This document shows positions 54,848-64,000 of a stretch of DNA of 64,000 nucleotides, in pieces. Origin of the DNA: Sphingobium subterraneum (GTDB lineage: Bacteria; Pseudomonadota; Alphaproteobacteria; Sphingomonadales; Sphingomonadaceae); assembly GCF_014199435.1 (NCBI RefSeq), contig NZ_JACIJP010000003.1, positions 62,001-126,000 of the forward strand, given 5' to 3'. Below the pieces are notes generated by a model. It ran no database searches. It saw only the letters and a list, made by a program, of their open reading frames with translations, and was not told where the DNA came from. Made by a program: the position numbers and the translations under genes. The first letter of the stretch is position 1; the number at the start of each line of letters is the position of its first letter.

Positions 54848-55606
54848 ATGCAGGGCAACATGACCACCGAGCCCGCCCCGATTACACGAGCCGATGCCGG
54901 AGCGCTCCACAACCGGCCGTTGCGCTATTACGACTTCGTCATGGCGGCGTTCGTCGCGATCCTGCTGCTCTCCAACATCATCGGCGCCGCTAAACGATCG
55001 GAAATCGATCTGCCGTTGATCGGAACATGGTCATTCGGCGCGGGAATATTATTTTTCCCCGTCAGCTACATATTGGGCGACGTGCTGACGGAGGTTTACG
55101 GTTACGCCCGCGCACGCCGCGTGATCTGGACCGGTTTTGCCGCTCTGCTCTTCATGGCGTTCATGAGCGCGGTGGTCGTCGCCCTGCCACCGGCGAAAGG
55201 CTGGAACGACCAAAGCGCCTACGAAGCCGTATTTGGCAGCACGTGGCGCATCGTCGCCGCATCGATCATCGCGTTCTGGGCGGGGGAATTCGCCAACTCG
55301 CTGGTCCTCGCCAAAATGAAGCTGGCAACACAAGGCCGCTTCCTGTGGATGCGGACGATCGGATCGACCATCGTGGGGCAAGGATTGGACAGCCTGCTCT
55401 TTTACCCCCTCGCCTTCTACGGCCTGCCCGGCTGGCCGATCGACCAGCTTGCGCAGGTGGTCCTCGCCCAGTTCGTCCTGAAAACGGCGTGGGAAGCGAT
55501 CCTGACGCCGGTTACCTACTGGGTGGTGGGCACGCTCAAGCGTCGTGAAGGGCTCGACATCTACGACGAGAACACGGATTTCACGCCGTTCAAAGCGGCG
55601 GTGTAA
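54848..55606 (+). CDS. yhhQ: Queuosine precursor transporter
   Basis: A 252-residue membrane protein with six or more helices, matching the YhhQ/VUT family that imports preQ0/preQ1: FVMAAFVAILLLSNIIGAAK, FFPVSYILGDVLTEVYGY with its conserved D-x-x-TE-x-YG motif, WAGEFANSLVLAKMK, and SLLFYPLAFYG. The C-terminus WVVGTLKRREGLDIYD is typical. An ATG at 54860 with AGGG in front is a possible alternative start. It lies just past tRNA-Arg. Confidence 0.93.
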   Translation: MQGNMTTEPAPITRADAGALHNRPLRYYDFVMAAFVAILLLSNIIGAAKRSEIDLPLIGTWSFGAGILFFPVSYILGDVLTEVYGYARARRVIWTGFAALLFMAFMSAVVVALPPAKGWNDQSAYEAVFGSTWRIVAASIIAFWAGEFANSLVLAKMKLATQGRFLWMRTIGSTIVGQGLDSLLFYPLAFYGLPGWPIDQLAQVVLAQFVLKTAWEAILTPVTYWVVGTLKRREGLDIYDENTDFTPFKAAV

Positions 55607-55721
55607 GAACGACAGCACCCATTCGGACAACCGACATTTCGGTCAGGCGGAGCCGAGGAACGGGATTATCGAGCATCGGAGCGCAGATCATCGCGTTCCG
55701 CAGGCCTGCATGGGCGGGATG

Positions 55722-56006
55722 TCACTCCCCCGGCGCGCGTGCCTTGATCGCCAGTGCGTGCACCCGCTCGACCAAAAGCTCGGCGAGTGCGTGGTTCACC
55801 ATCCGCTGCCGCGCGACGCGGTTCTTGCCCGCAAAGGCTTCCGCCACCACCTCGACCGTGAAGTGACTCTCGCCCGATCCGTTGTGCCCGGCATGGCCCC
55901 GATGGCTTTCGCTGTCGTCGATCACCGCCATATGCGACGGACTGAGCGCTGCGCGCAGTCGGTTTTCGATTTCTGTGGCCACCGGCCCTTTCGATTCTGT
56001 GCTCAT
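55722..56006 (-). CDS. bolA: BolA family protein
   Basis: A 94-residue protein with the BolA fold: VATEIENRLRAALSPSHMAV, the glutaredoxin-facing loop DDSESHRGHAGHNGSGESHF, then VVAEAFAGKNRVARQRMVN and a terminal helix. BolA proteins with monothiol glutaredoxins sense or transfer iron-sulfur clusters. Conserved His residues in the loop and the Arg-rich helix are present. The gene is divergent from the DnaJ-like gene, with only 42 bp between the starts. Confidence 0.93.
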   Translation of the reverse strand: MSTESKGPVATEIENRLRAALSPSHMAVIDDSESHRGHAGHNGSGESHFTVEVVAEAFAGKNRVARQRMVNHALAELLVERVHALAIKARAPGE

Positions 56007-56048
56007 CGCGCCTATATAGGCGGTTCTTGATTTCAGGACAGATCTTCC

Positions 56049-56714
56049 TTGGCCACCGACCCCTTCCAAGACGACCCCGCCTCCGACGAGCCCCGCGTGC
56101 GTCGACCCCGCCCGCGCTTTCACGGACGGGTGGAAAATGCGCAGCCCCATTGCGCGGTCGAGGGCTGCCCGGAACCCGGCGAATTCCGCGCACCCGCCGC
56201 CGAAGGTCTGCGACCCGCTGGCGAAGGCCCACCGCAATGGCGCTGGCTCTGCCTCGATCATGTGCGCGCCTTCAACGCCGGGTATAATTTCTTCTCCGGG
56301 ATGACCGCAGACGAGATCGAGGCCGCGCAACGTCCGCTCGCCGGGTGGGAACGGGAAACCCGCGCCTTTTCCGCCAACGCGGCCGCAGCCGCGCCCCGCT
56401 GGGCCGATTTTACCGATCCGATCGACGCGATCAGTGCGTCCTACCGCAGCAAGATGCGCGACGCGGCGCGCCGCCACGCCCGGGCCAACGACCTGCGTCA
56501 GGACGGTAAACCGCTGTCGCCCGACGATCGCAAGGCGATGTCCGCGCTGGGCCTCGAAGTCGATGCCGACCGCAAGGCGCTTCGCAGCGCCTATGCCGCG
56601 CTCGTCCGGCGCTATCATCCCGACCATAATGGCGGCAACCGCAGCCACGAAAAGGCGTTGCAGGATGTTATTGCCGCCTATACGCACCTGCGAAAGGCTC
56701 CCGCCTTCGCATGA
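56049..56714 (+). CDS. DnaJ-domain (J-domain) protein
   Basis: A 221-residue protein with the J-domain at the C-terminus: SALGLEVDADRKALRSAYAA, then LVRRYHPDHNGG with the HPD triad, and KALQDVIAAYTHLR. The N-terminal half has a Cys/His pattern (HCAVEGCPEPGEF, then WRWLCLDHVRAFN) that could bind zinc. The start is a TTG at 56049, behind AGGACAG, as no ATG or GTG fits before the conserved region. The same gene order (bolA, this J-domain gene, cobS, cobT) is widespread in alphaproteobacteria, suggesting a shared role. Confidence 0.9.
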   Translation: MATDPFQDDPASDEPRVRRPRPRFHGRVENAQPHCAVEGCPEPGEFRAPAAEGLRPAGEGPPQWRWLCLDHVRAFNAGYNFFSGMTADEIEAAQRPLAGWERETRAFSANAAAAAPRWADFTDPIDAISASYRSKMRDAARRHARANDLRQDGKPLSPDDRKAMSALGLEVDADRKALRSAYAALVRRYHPDHNGGNRSHEKALQDVIAAYTHLRKAPAFA

Positions 56715-56748
56715 TTCCTTTTTGCGCTGGAAATTCTAAGGCCCGAAC

Positions 56749-57753
56749 ATGACCGACATCCCCAACACCAGCCCCGATATGCGGACCGAAACGCTGCTCG
56801 ACGCGCCCGACAAGCAGGTCAATGCGCGCGACCTGTTTGGTGTGGACATCGACATGATGATCCCCGCTTTCTCGGAAGCCGACGAACGCGTGCCGGATAT
56901 CGACCCGGCCTATGTGTTCGACCCGGACACGACGCTCGCGATTCTCGCGGGCTTTGCGTACAACCGCCGCGTCATGGTGCAGGGCTATCACGGCACCGGC
57001 AAGTCGAGCCATATCGAGCAGGTTGCCGCGCGGCTCAACTGGCCGTGCATCCGCATCAACCTCGATGCGCATATCAGCCGTATCGATCTCGTGGGGCGCG
57101 ACGCGATCGTCCTGAAGGACGGGCAACAGGTCACCGAATTCCGGGAAGGTCTGCTCCCCTGGGCGCTGCAACGCCCGGTCGCCCTCGTGTTCGACGAATA
57201 TGACGCGGGGCGCCCGGACGTGATGTTCGTCATCCAGCGCGTGCTCGAAACCGACGGCAAGATGACGCTGCTCGACCAAAACCGCGTGATCCGGCCCAAC
57301 CCCTATTTCCGTCTGTTCGCGACCGCCAACACCGTGGGCCTCGGTGACACGTCGGGTCTCTACCATGGCACGCAGCAGATCAACCAGGGCCAGATGGACC
57401 GCTGGAATATCGTCGTTGCGCTCAATTACCTGCCCGCGCAGGTCGAGGCACAGGTCGTGCTCGCCAAGTCGGGCGAATATGACCATGAGGGCGGCCGCAA
57501 GGAAGTCGAGCAGATGATCAAGGTCGCGGAATTGACCCGACAGGGATTCATCAATGGCGATATCTCAACCGTCATGTCGCCGCGCACGGTCATCAGCTGG
57601 GCACAGAACGCGCTGATCTTCAAGGATGTCGGCTTCGCGTTCCGCCTGTCGTTCCTCAACAAATGCGACGAGGCCGAGCGCCCGCTGGTCGCCGAATATT
57701 TCCAGCGCGTGTTCAACAAGGATCTGCCCGAAAGCGTCGTCGGCAAGGGCTAA
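56749..57753 (+). CDS. cobS: Cobaltochelatase subunit CobS, AAA+ ATPase
   Basis: A 334-residue AAA+ subunit. Residues about 70-250 carry Walker [14 protein letters not shown], Walker [17 protein letters not shown], and sensor-1-like [16 protein letters not shown]. In aerobic cobalamin synthesis CobS and CobT energise CobN to insert cobalt into hydrogenobyrinate diamide. No cobN or other cobalamin-synthesis gene is in the window, so another metal-insertion or cofactor role is possible. Downstream is a PEP-CTERM gene on the opposite strand and then cobT. Confidence 0.95.
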   Translation: MTDIPNTSPDMRTETLLDAPDKQVNARDLFGVDIDMMIPAFSEADERVPDIDPAYVFDPDTTLAILAGFAYNRRVMVQGYHGTGKSSHIEQVAARLNWPCIRINLDAHISRIDLVGRDAIVLKDGQQVTEFREGLLPWALQRPVALVFDEYDAGRPDVMFVIQRVLETDGKMTLLDQNRVIRPNPYFRLFATANTVGLGDTSGLYHGTQQINQGQMDRWNIVVALNYLPAQVEAQVVLAKSGEYDHEGGRKEVEQMIKVAELTRQGFINGDISTVMSPRTVISWAQNALIFKDVGFAFRLSFLNKCDEAERPLVAEYFQRVFNKDLPESVVGKG

Positions 57754-57779
57754 CGGATTCAGATCCCGATTGCCCAAAC

Positions 57780-57812
57780 AAAAAGGGCGGCCTTTGCGGG
57801 CCGCCCTTTTTC
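57780..57812. terminator. Bidirectional terminator between cobS and the PEP-CTERM gene
   Basis: AAAAAGGGCGGCC and its complement GGCCGCCCTTTTT bracket a short loop, giving a GC stem with a T-run on both strands; it serves the convergent cobS and PEP-CTERM genes. Confidence 0.9.
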
Positions 57813-57829
57813 AGATCTGTTGCGGCCTA

Positions 57830-58492
57830 TCAGGCGAAGCTGACGGCGACCTTGCGGCGACGGCGCATGGCCACACCCATGGCGCCAAAACCGGCCAGCA
57901 TCATCGCCCAGGTTGTGGGCTCAGGCACTGCAGCGGTCGAGATGCCGCCCAGCCGGACCTGACGGAGATCCTCAAAGCCCGTGAATATCGGGTTGGTTGT
58001 GATGCTGATTCCGGTGAATATTTCACCCGCGTCCCCGTAGATGCCCAGGAAGTTCTGGCCATTGGTGTTAATGCTGTGCGTGCCCCAAATGTTGAGCAGC
58101 GGATTGAAGTAGGAGATCAATACCGACGTCGCTTCGAGCGCCTGGTTACCCGGTTGAGGAAACAGGTTGAACTCGGCGGTCTTGAACGTCGCGCCGCCCA
58201 GCAGGTTGAAATTGATGTTGTTAAGTGGGCTACCGAACGCGCCGCGGATGCGCGACTGACCATTAGACGGCGCCACAACCAGATCCGTCAGGCTGGTGAA
58301 CAACACGCTCACATTGCTCGTCTCGGTCTGGCCGGTGGCGAACAGAGACGGGGTGCTGTTTGCGTTGATAAGCACATTTTCGCTGGTCGCCACGCAATTC
58401 GCGCCAGTGCAGACCTGAACAGCTGCATGAGCGGACGTGCCTGCTACCAAAGCAGAAAGAGCAGCGCTCGCCGACAGAAGATACTTTTTCAT
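57830..58492 (-). CDS. PEPxxWA-CTERM sorting-domain protein
   Basis: A 220-residue secreted protein. The signal peptide (YLLSASAALSALVAGTSAHA) is followed by a Ser/Thr/Asn-rich beta-type region. The C-terminal sorting signal is VPEPTTWAMMLAGFGAMGVAM followed by the basic RRRRK. Such tails are recognised by exosortase, which is not encoded in this window. Two Cys (VQVCTGANCV) near the mature N-terminus may pair. It interrupts cobS and cobT on the opposite strand. ATG 58492 is used; an ATG at 58510 is in frame. Confidence 0.9.
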   Translation of the reverse strand: MKKYLLSASAALSALVAGTSAHAAVQVCTGANCVATSENVLINANSTPSLFATGQTETSNVSVLFTSLTDLVVAPSNGQSRIRGAFGSPLNNINFNLLGGATFKTAEFNLFPQPGNQALEATSVLISYFNPLLNIWGTHSINTNGQNFLGIYGDAGEIFTGISITTNPIFTGFEDLRQVRLGGISTAAVPEPTTWAMMLAGFGAMGVAMRRRRKVAVSFA

Positions 58493-58779
58493 AACCATTC
58501 CCTTTAACAATTGGATGCCGGTGCGACTCTTTGATTTGCTTTACAAATTCCTAATACGTCTATTGCGCATTCTCACAACCCCTTGATTTTGCGTGTGCAA
58601 CTTTGGCACAGTTTTGAGATATCCTTGAAAAATATAGGTTAATGGTCTTAGCAAGCGCGGCAGATTGTGCAGGCGCGAGCGAACCTGCTCTGCACTCTTA
58701 ACCATCGCACCTCCCGGATAAACGCACGATGCCTTCACGCCCCCTTGACTTGGGCAAGCGGCTCGCGCAGCCCGGGATC

Positions 58780-60606
58780 ATGTCGAAACAAACGCCGCTC
58801 GATGCCTTCAAGGCCGTCCTTTCCGGTACCGCACGCGCCCTATCGCGTGACGCGGAGGTCGAGGTCGCCTTTTCTGCGGACACTCCGCATATGGTCGGCA
58901 AGTCCGTGAAGGTGCCCACCCCCGGCCGCAACCTTCCGGCCGATCAGGTCGCTCTCGCCCGCGGCTTTGCCGACGCCAACGCGCTGCGGATGCGCTACCA
59001 CAATCCCGCGCTCCACAACGCCGCCGCGCCGCCCGAGCCGACGGCGCGTGCCGTGTTCGACGCCGTCGAGCAGGCGCGGGTCGAGGCGATCGGTGCGCGC
59101 GCCATGGCGGGAGTACGCGACAATCTGGCGCATGCCCTCGACATGCGCCTGAAGTCCGATCCGATCATCCGCGCACGCGGGTTCGATGAGGTGCCGCTCT
59201 CCACCGCCATTTCGCTGCTGGTGCGCGAGCGGCTGACTGGCGAATCCATACCAGCCACCGCAACCGAGGGTGTGTCTCTGGTGCGGCAATGGGTGGAGGA
59301 TCGCGCCGGCAGCGATCTGGATGCACTTTCGCTCGCTCTCGATGATCAGCGCGCGTTTCAGCAGCTCACCACCAGCCTGCTCGAACATCTCGCCCTGATC
59401 GACACCGAAGCCCCGCCCGAGCCGAACGACGAGACCGGCGACGAAGACAGCGACGAGGAAACCGCCGAACAGGACGAAGGCGATCAGGGCGACGAAGAGG
59501 TCGGCGACAACGACTCGACGACCGAGGCGCGCGGCGAGGAAAGCCAGGGCGAAAGCGACGAGGGCGAGAACGAATATAGCGACGATCTCGACGCCACCAG
59601 CGACGAGGACGATGGCGATATGGGCGAAGACGGCATGATGCCCGTGCGCCCCAACCGGCCGATGTCGGACCTGCCGCCCGGTTTCGACTATCGCGCCTAT
59701 ACGACCGCGCACGACGAAATTATCTCGGCGACCGACCTGTGCGACCCCGACGAGCTGACGCGCCTGCGTGGTTTCCTCGACCAGCAGATGGCGAGCCTTC
59801 AGGGCGCGGTCACCAAACTTGCCAACCGCCTGCAACGCCGCCTGATGGCGCAACAGGCGCGCAGCTGGGATTTCGATCAGGACGAAGGCATGCTCGACGC
59901 CGCCCGCCTTGCCCGCATCGTCATCGATCCCACCCGCTCGCTTTCCTACAAGATCGAGCGGGAAACCGAATTCCGCGACACCGTCGTCACCCTCCTGATC
60001 GACAACAGCGGATCGATGCGCGGGCGACCGATCAGCATTGCGGCGATCAGTGCGGACATCATGGCCCGTACCCTCGAGCGCTGCGGCGTCAAGACCGAGA
60101 TCCTCGGCTTTACCACCCGCGCGTGGAAGGGCGGCCTGTCGCGCGAAGACTGGCTTGCCGCCGGTCGCCCGCCGCTGCCCGGCCGCCTCAACGACCTGCG
60201 CCATATCATCTACAAAAAGGCCGATGAGCCCTGGCGCCGCGCGCGCACCAGCCTCGGCCTCATGATGCGCGAAGGGCTACTCAAGGAAAATATCGACGGC
60301 GAGGCCCTGTTGTGGGCGCACAGCCGCCTGATCGCCCGGCATGAAGAGCGCCGCATCCTGATGGTCATCTCCGATGGCGCCCCGGTCGACGATTCGACCC
60401 TCTCCGTCAACAGCGGCAGCTATCTGGAACGGCACCTGCGGCAGGTGATCGAATGGATCGAGAACCGCTCACCGGTCCAGCTTGTCGCGATCGGCATCGG
60501 CCACGACGTCACCCGCTATTACAAGCGCGCCGTCACGATCATGGATGCCGAGCAATTGGGTGGTACTATGGTGGAACAGCTCGCGGGTCTGTTCGACGAG
60601 GATTGA
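58780..60606 (+). CDS. cobT: Cobaltochelatase subunit CobT
   Basis: A 608-residue partner of CobS. The N-terminal domain ([17 protein letters not shown] onwards) is followed by a highly acidic linker of about 90 residues (rich in Asp, Glu, Gly) and a C-terminal VWA domain with the metal-site motif [11 protein letters not shown], then LGFTTRAW and [16 protein letters not shown] 58780 is chosen since conserved sequence begins there. It lies 2 bp upstream of a small membrane-protein gene. The PEP-CTERM gene separates it from cobS, an interruption not usual for the pair. Confidence 0.95.
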   Translation: MSKQTPLDAFKAVLSGTARALSRDAEVEVAFSADTPHMVGKSVKVPTPGRNLPADQVALARGFADANALRMRYHNPALHNAAAPPEPTARAVFDAVEQARVEAIGARAMAGVRDNLAHALDMRLKSDPIIRARGFDEVPLSTAISLLVRERLTGESIPATATEGVSLVRQWVEDRAGSDLDALSLALDDQRAFQQLTTSLLEHLALIDTEAPPEPNDETGDEDSDEETAEQDEGDQGDEEVGDNDSTTEARGEESQGESDEGENEYSDDLDATSDEDDGDMGEDGMMPVRPNRPMSDLPPGFDYRAYTTAHDEIISATDLCDPDELTRLRGFLDQQMASLQGAVTKLANRLQRRLMAQQARSWDFDQDEGMLDAARLARIVIDPTRSLSYKIERETEFRDTVVTLLIDNSGSMRGRPISIAAISADIMARTLERCGVKTEILGFTTRAWKGGLSREDWLAAGRPPLPGRLNDLRHIIYKKADEPWRRARTSLGLMMREGLLKENIDGEALLWAHSRLIARHEERRILMVISDGAPVDDSTLSVNSGSYLERHLRQVIEWIENRSPVQLVAIGIGHDVTRYYKRAVTIMDAEQLGGTMVEQLAGLFDED

Positions 60607-60607
60607 G

Positions 60608-61141
60608 ATGCACGTCCCGCCGGACTTGATGCCCTGGGCCTATGCCATCGGCGGCCTGCTGATTGTCGCCCTGCTGGTCTGGGGGTGGCGCCGCCGAAAG
60701 GAACGGCATTTGCATACCGATCGGTTGTGGCGCTTTCCGGTCGTCATGACCGCGATCATCCTGCCGCTCCTCTATCTCCAGCCGCACGCGCCGTTTCACG
60801 GGAGCGATTATGGCGTATTTGCGGTGATGGTGGCGCTTGGAACCGCCACCGGCGTGCTGCGCGCTTATGCTTCCTCCCTGCGGTACGATCATAACGCGCG
60901 CCGCATCATGGTCAGCATCTCCGCCAGCGCCCTTCTCCTGCTCTTGCCGATCGGACTGATGCGTCAGGTCAGCCGTGAATATTTCGGCATGGGCATTGAT
61001 GCTGTACGCCACGGAGATATCCGCGCGGTGTGCGGCTCGCTGGTCTTCGTCCTGGGCATGGTGATCGCCTATCCCGTGGCGATGCACATACGGGCGCGGC
61101 GCTTGCTAAGACGACATGAGGAACGGGTCCCGTCACCTTAA
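60608..61141 (+). CDS. Small multi-pass membrane protein
   Basis: A 177-residue protein with four or five predicted membrane helices: WAYAIGGLLIVALLVWGWRR, FPVVMTAIILPLLYL, DYGVFAVMVALGTATGVL, ISASALLLLLPIGLM and VLGMVIAYPVAMHIRARRLL. It resembles CcdC/DUF1453-like proteins loosely, without a decisive motif. The start ATG 60608 is 1 bp after the cobT stop, so translation is coupled. Function unknown. Confidence 0.75.
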   Translation: MHVPPDLMPWAYAIGGLLIVALLVWGWRRRKERHLHTDRLWRFPVVMTAIILPLLYLQPHAPFHGSDYGVFAVMVALGTATGVLRAYASSLRYDHNARRIMVSISASALLLLLPIGLMRQVSREYFGMGIDAVRHGDIRAVCGSLVFVLGMVIAYPVAMHIRARRLLRRHEERVPSP

Positions 61142-61178
61142 AGTTGATTTTCCGGCCCGTCCGCATCATGCAGCGCGC

Positions 61179-62657
61179 ATGACCAACGATGCGCATCCGC
61201 TCCGCCTGTTCAACAGCCTGACCCGCCAGGTCGAACCGTTCGTTCCCATTCATCCGGGTGAGGCACGCGTCTACACCTGCGGCCCGACGGTCTATAACTA
61301 TCCCCATATCGGCAACATGCGCGCCTATGTGTTTGCCGACACATTGGGCCGTGTGCTGAGCTACAAGGGTTATACACTCACCCACGTCATCAACATCACG
61401 GACGTCGGCCACCTGACCGACGATGCCGACGCGGGTGAGGACAAGATGGAGAAGATGGCCGCACAGCAGGCGCAATCCATCTGGGACATCGCGAAACATT
61501 ACACGCAGGCCTATTGGGACGACATCAAGGCGCTCAATATCCGCCAGCCCGCGCACTGGTCGATCGCCACCGACTATGTGCCGCAGATGATCGATTTCGC
61601 GAAGTCCATCGCCGACAAGCATTGCTACGAGCTGGAGAGCGGCCTTTACTTCGACACGTCGACAGTCGCCGATTACGGCCGCCTCGCCCGCGCCGCGACC
61701 GAGGAAGGCGAAGGCCGGATCGAGGCCGTCGAGGGCAAGCGCCACGCCGCCGACTTCGCGATCTGGCGCAAGACCCCGCCGGGCGAAAAGCGCCAGATGG
61801 AATGGGACTCGCCTTGGGGTCGCGGGGCGCCGGGCTGGCATCTCGAATGCTCGGTGATGAGCAAGGCGCTGCTCGGTCTGCCCTTCGACATCCACACCGG
61901 GGGCATCGACCACCGCGAGATCCATCACCCGAACGAGATCGCGCAGAATCAGGCAATTACCGGCTGTGGGTCCCTCGACTGCGCGGAGCATTCCGGCGCG
62001 CGCATGTGGATGCACAACAATTTCCTGATCGACCGGTCAGGCAAGATGAGCAAGTCGTCGGGCGAATTCCTGCGCGTCCAGTTGCTCATCGACCGGGGTT
62101 TCCACCCCCTCGCCTACCGCATGCTCTGCCTTCAGGCGCATTATCGCAGCGAGCTGGAGTTCAGCTGGGACAATCTCGCCGCCGCGCTGACCCGGTTGAA
62201 GCGGATGGTGATGGCGGTCCGCGCCCTCCAGTCCCGTCATGCTGAACTCGTTTCAGCATCTTTCGTGCCCGAAGTCCCTGCAATCTCCTCGTTGCTGGAC
62301 AGTTTCGACAAAGCGGTCGTTGACGACCTCAACACCGCTGTCGGGCTGACATTGCTGGAATCGCTCATCGGGTTGAAGAAGGTCGATCTCGGCCAACAAC
62401 TGACAGCCATCGCCGCGATGGACGCCGTTCTTGGCCTCAACCTCCCGACCCTCTCCCGCCAAGATCTGCGCATCCGGCCCAAATCAGCCATGCTGACCGA
62501 AGCGGACATCGAAGCCGCGCTCGACGAGCGGCAGCAGGCTCGCGCCGCCAAGGACTTCGCCACGTCCGATGCGATCCGCGATCGCCTCACGGCACAGGGC
62601 GTCGAGGTGATGGACGGCGACCCGCTCCGCTGGGAATGGTCCGTCCAGACCGACTAA
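61179..62657 (+). CDS. cysS: Cysteinyl-tRNA synthetase
   Basis: A 492-residue class I synthetase. The zinc-site Cys in VYTCGPTVYN, the HIGH-type YPHIGNMRAY, the WHLECSVMS and IDHREIHHPNE zinc ligands, and the KMSKS motif GKMSKSSG are all present. The start is ATG 61179, 37 bp after the upstream membrane-protein gene. An RHAELVSAS insertion near residue 353-361, in the linker before the anticodon-binding region, is encoded by a palindromic repeat, and so lengthens the protein by about 10-15 residues relative to usual. Confidence 0.96.
   Translation: MTNDAHPLRLFNSLTRQVEPFVPIHPGEARVYTCGPTVYNYPHIGNMRAYVFADTLGRVLSYKGYTLTHVINITDVGHLTDDADAGEDKMEKMAAQQAQSIWDIAKHYTQAYWDDIKALNIRQPAHWSIATDYVPQMIDFAKSIADKHCYELESGLYFDTSTVADYGRLARAATEEGEGRIEAVEGKRHAADFAIWRKTPPGEKRQMEWDSPWGRGAPGWHLECSVMSKALLGLPFDIHTGGIDHREIHHPNEIAQNQAITGCGSLDCAEHSGARMWMHNNFLIDRSGKMSKSSGEFLRVQLLIDRGFHPLAYRMLCLQAHYRSELEFSWDNLAAALTRLKRMVMAVRALQSRHAELVSASFVPEVPAISSLLDSFDKAVVDDLNTAVGLTLLESLIGLKKVDLGQQLTAIAAMDAVLGLNLPTLSRQDLRIRPKSAMLTEADIEAALDERQQARAAKDFATSDAIRDRLTAQGVEVMDGDPLRWEWSVQTD
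62235..62263. repeat. In-frame palindromic repeat inside cysS
   Basis: TGCTGAA and its complement TTCAGCA flank CTCGT in a near-perfect palindrome (62240-62258) that reads RHAELVSAS in the cysS frame. This unit is a known dispersed palindrome in sphingomonads and other alphaproteobacteria. No second copy was noticed in the window. Confidence 0.75.
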
Positions 62658-62678
62658 CCTTTCCGAACGTGATGCACA

Positions 62679-62708
62679 CAAAAAGGCCGGTGCACTTGGC
62701 ACCGGCCC
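62679..62708 (-). terminator. Rho-independent terminator of the ammonium transporter gene
   Basis: GGCCGGTGC and GCACCGGCC form a perfect 9-bp stem on a 5-base loop, with a five-T run on the minus strand. It lies about 70 bp after the amt stop; cysS ends convergently 22 bp away. Confidence 0.88.
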
Positions 62709-62780
62709 AGGAGCGTTCGCAGGAGGAACAATGTGAGGGAGGCGACTCGGCTTTTTCTCGCCGGGCCGCCGCCCAATCTC

Positions 62781-64000
62781 TCAATAATTGTAAGCGCGTT
62801 CGCCGTGGCTGGACAGGTCCAGACCCTGCAACTCATCGTCCGCCGAGGGCCGCAGGCCGATCGTCTTGTCGATGATGAAGTACAGCACGGCCGAACCAAC
62901 ACCCGACCACACGAGCGTAACCAGCACCGCCTTGATCTGCGTGATGACCTGCGCGCCCATGTCATAGGCGCCGACGCCCGCCGGGAAGACGGTGTAGTCG
63001 AAGAAGCCCTGGCCGCCGAGCGCCGGGTCCGCGACGATGCCGGTGCCGATCGCGCCAATGATGCCGCCAATGCAGTGCACACCGAACACGTCGAGGCTGT
63101 CGTCATAGCCGAGCGCGCTCTTCACCTTGGTGACGAAGAGGTAGCAGATCGGCGACACGACGAAACCAAGCACGATCGAGGTCATCGGAGCCGCAAAGCC
63201 CGATGCCGGAGTGATCGCGACCAGACCAGCCACTGCACCGGTGCATGCACCCAGCAACGAAGCCTTGCCGTGGTGGAACTGTTCGACCAGCGCCCAGGCG
63301 ACCGCGGCGGCTGCCGTGGCAACGAAAGTGTTGATGAACGCCACGCCCGTTACCGCGTTGGCTTCGAGGTTGGAACCGGCGTTGAAACCGAACCAGCCGA
63401 CCCACAGCAGGCTGGCGCCGATCATGGTCATCGTCAGCGAGTGCGGAGCCATCGGTTCCTTGGGGAAGCCGATACGCTTGCCGATCATGACGCAGCCCAC
63501 GAGGCCCGCGATACCGGCGTTGATGTGCACCACGGTGCCGCCAGCGAAGTCAAGAGCGCCCATGCCCCAGAGATAGCCGTAGTCGGTCGGCGCATCCGCC
63601 AGGAAGTCGGGGCCCGCCCAGTACCACACCATGTGTGCGATCGGGAAGTAGACGATCGTCAGCCATGCCACCACGAACACAATCAGCGCCGAGAATTTCA
63701 CGCGCTCCGCGAACGCACCGACGATCAGCGCCGGCGTGATGCAGGCGAAGGTCATCTGGAAAATCACGAACACGAATTCGGGCAGATAGACGTTATTGCT
63801 GAACGTCGCGGCATAAGTTGTGCCGGAAACGCCCATGAGGAACGCCTTGGAGAAGCCGCCGACAAACGGGCTGCCGCTGGTAAAGGCCATGGAATAGCCC
63901 CAGCAGCACCACACGAGCGCGGCAACGGACACGATCATGAACACCTGCATCAGCACGCTGAGCATGTTCTTGGTGCGGACGAGGCCGCCGTAAAACAGAG
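62781..64000 (-). CDS. amt: Ammonium transporter, AmtB family, C-terminal part (cut by window edge)
   Basis: About 405 residues of an ammonium channel are visible, running left from the right edge. The visible N-side (LFYGGLVRTKNMLSVLMQ) is the first helix region with the usual YGGL and K-N. Conserved pieces are VWYWAGPDFLADAP, DFAGGTVVHINAGIAGLVG with the first pore His, WFGFNAGSN, HCIGGIIGAIGTG with the second His, and the C-terminal tail GLDLSSHGERAYNY. It should pass NH3/NH4+ under GlnK control; glnK usually sits upstream, outside the window. An in-frame ATG at 63965 is internal. Confidence 0.96.
   Translation of the reverse strand, partial: LFYGGLVRTKNMLSVLMQVFMIVSVAALVWCCWGYSMAFTSGSPFVGGFSKAFLMGVSGTTYAATFSNNVYLPEFVFVIFQMTFACITPALIVGAFAERVKFSALIVFVVAWLTIVYFPIAHMVWYWAGPDFLADAPTDYGYLWGMGALDFAGGTVVHINAGIAGLVGCVMIGKRIGFPKEPMAPHSLTMTMIGASLLWVGWFGFNAGSNLEANAVTGVAFINTFVATAAAAVAWALVEQFHHGKASLLGACTGAVAGLVAITPASGFAAPMTSIVLGFVVSPICYLFVTKVKSALGYDDSLDVFGVHCIGGIIGAIGTGIVADPALGGQGFFDYTVFPAGVGAYDMGAQVITQIKAVLVTLVWSGVGSAVLYFIIDKTIGLRPSADDELQGLDLSSHGERAYNY

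Noticed and set aside
58840..60204. Open frame of 454 codons antisense to cobT
   Set aside because: Mirror of the cobT coding frame, including a hydrophobic stretch produced by the acidic linker read backwards; no independent evidence.

Overview
The window is bacterial chromosomal DNA from an alphaproteobacterium, most probably a member of the Sphingomonadales. Supporting signs are high GC content, a tonB-exbB-exbD-exbD cluster, a PEPxxWA-CTERM protein, a HisKA_2-type sensor kinase, the BolA/DnaJ-like/CobS/CobT neighbourhood, the infA-maf-RNase E/G-like-yacG-tRNA-Phe order, and an in-frame 'RHAELVSAS' palindromic repeat in cysS. Genus and species cannot be fixed from the sequence alone.

Layout. 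1-22.6 kb is mostly housekeeping and envelope genes: a TonB-dependent receptor cut by the window edge, a DUF2946 protein and a cyclophilin; an MscS channel; a dipeptide epimerase behind an intracellular PHA depolymerase; an ABC exporter; a PilZ protein; the TonB energising complex; homoserine dehydrogenase and GlpX; an ABC-2 exporter pair; RecJ; tRNA-Glu; a divergent lactate-dehydrogenase-like protein; a GNAT protein; a sensor histidine kinase; and an old-yellow-enzyme oxidoreductase.

23.0-39.0 kb is a genomic island of about 16 kb inserted at tRNA-Phe. A 45-bp exact copy of the tRNA 3' part (22959-23003) marks the far end, the complete tRNA (38973-39048) marks the near end, and a broken integrase lies beside the tRNA. 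The island looks modular, with short tandem repeats at its borders. Module 1 (23.3-27.5 kb) is a four-gene cassette in which every product has a predicted signal peptide. It holds two paralogous Cys-pair proteins, a dikinase-like protein with the phosphohistidine domain before the ATP-grasp domain (the order of glucan water dikinases), and an unknown protein. Module 2 (27.6-30.0 kb) is debris of a polymorphic-toxin locus: two imm11-type immunity genes, an AHH-nuclease remnant and two truncated copies of a toxin-activating lysine-acyltransferase carried on a 312-bp direct repeat. Module 3 (30.4-38.3 kb) is an alpha-2-macroglobulin/penicillin-binding-protein-1C pair.

39.1-64 kb returns to core genome: yacG, RNase E/G-like, maf and infA; a bioF-bioD-bioA operon; an S9 peptidase; a proton-pumping pyrophosphatase; hisG-hisD-DUF1993-nusB-thiL; a D-2-hydroxyacid dehydrogenase; an SH3-domain protein; tRNA-Arg; a queuosine-precursor transporter; bolA, a DnaJ-like gene, cobS and cobT around a PEP-CTERM protein; cysS; and an ammonium transporter cut by the right edge. 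I see no CRISPR array, rRNA operon or intact prophage.

The best candidate for an undescribed system is the secreted four-gene cassette at 23.3-27.5 kb.
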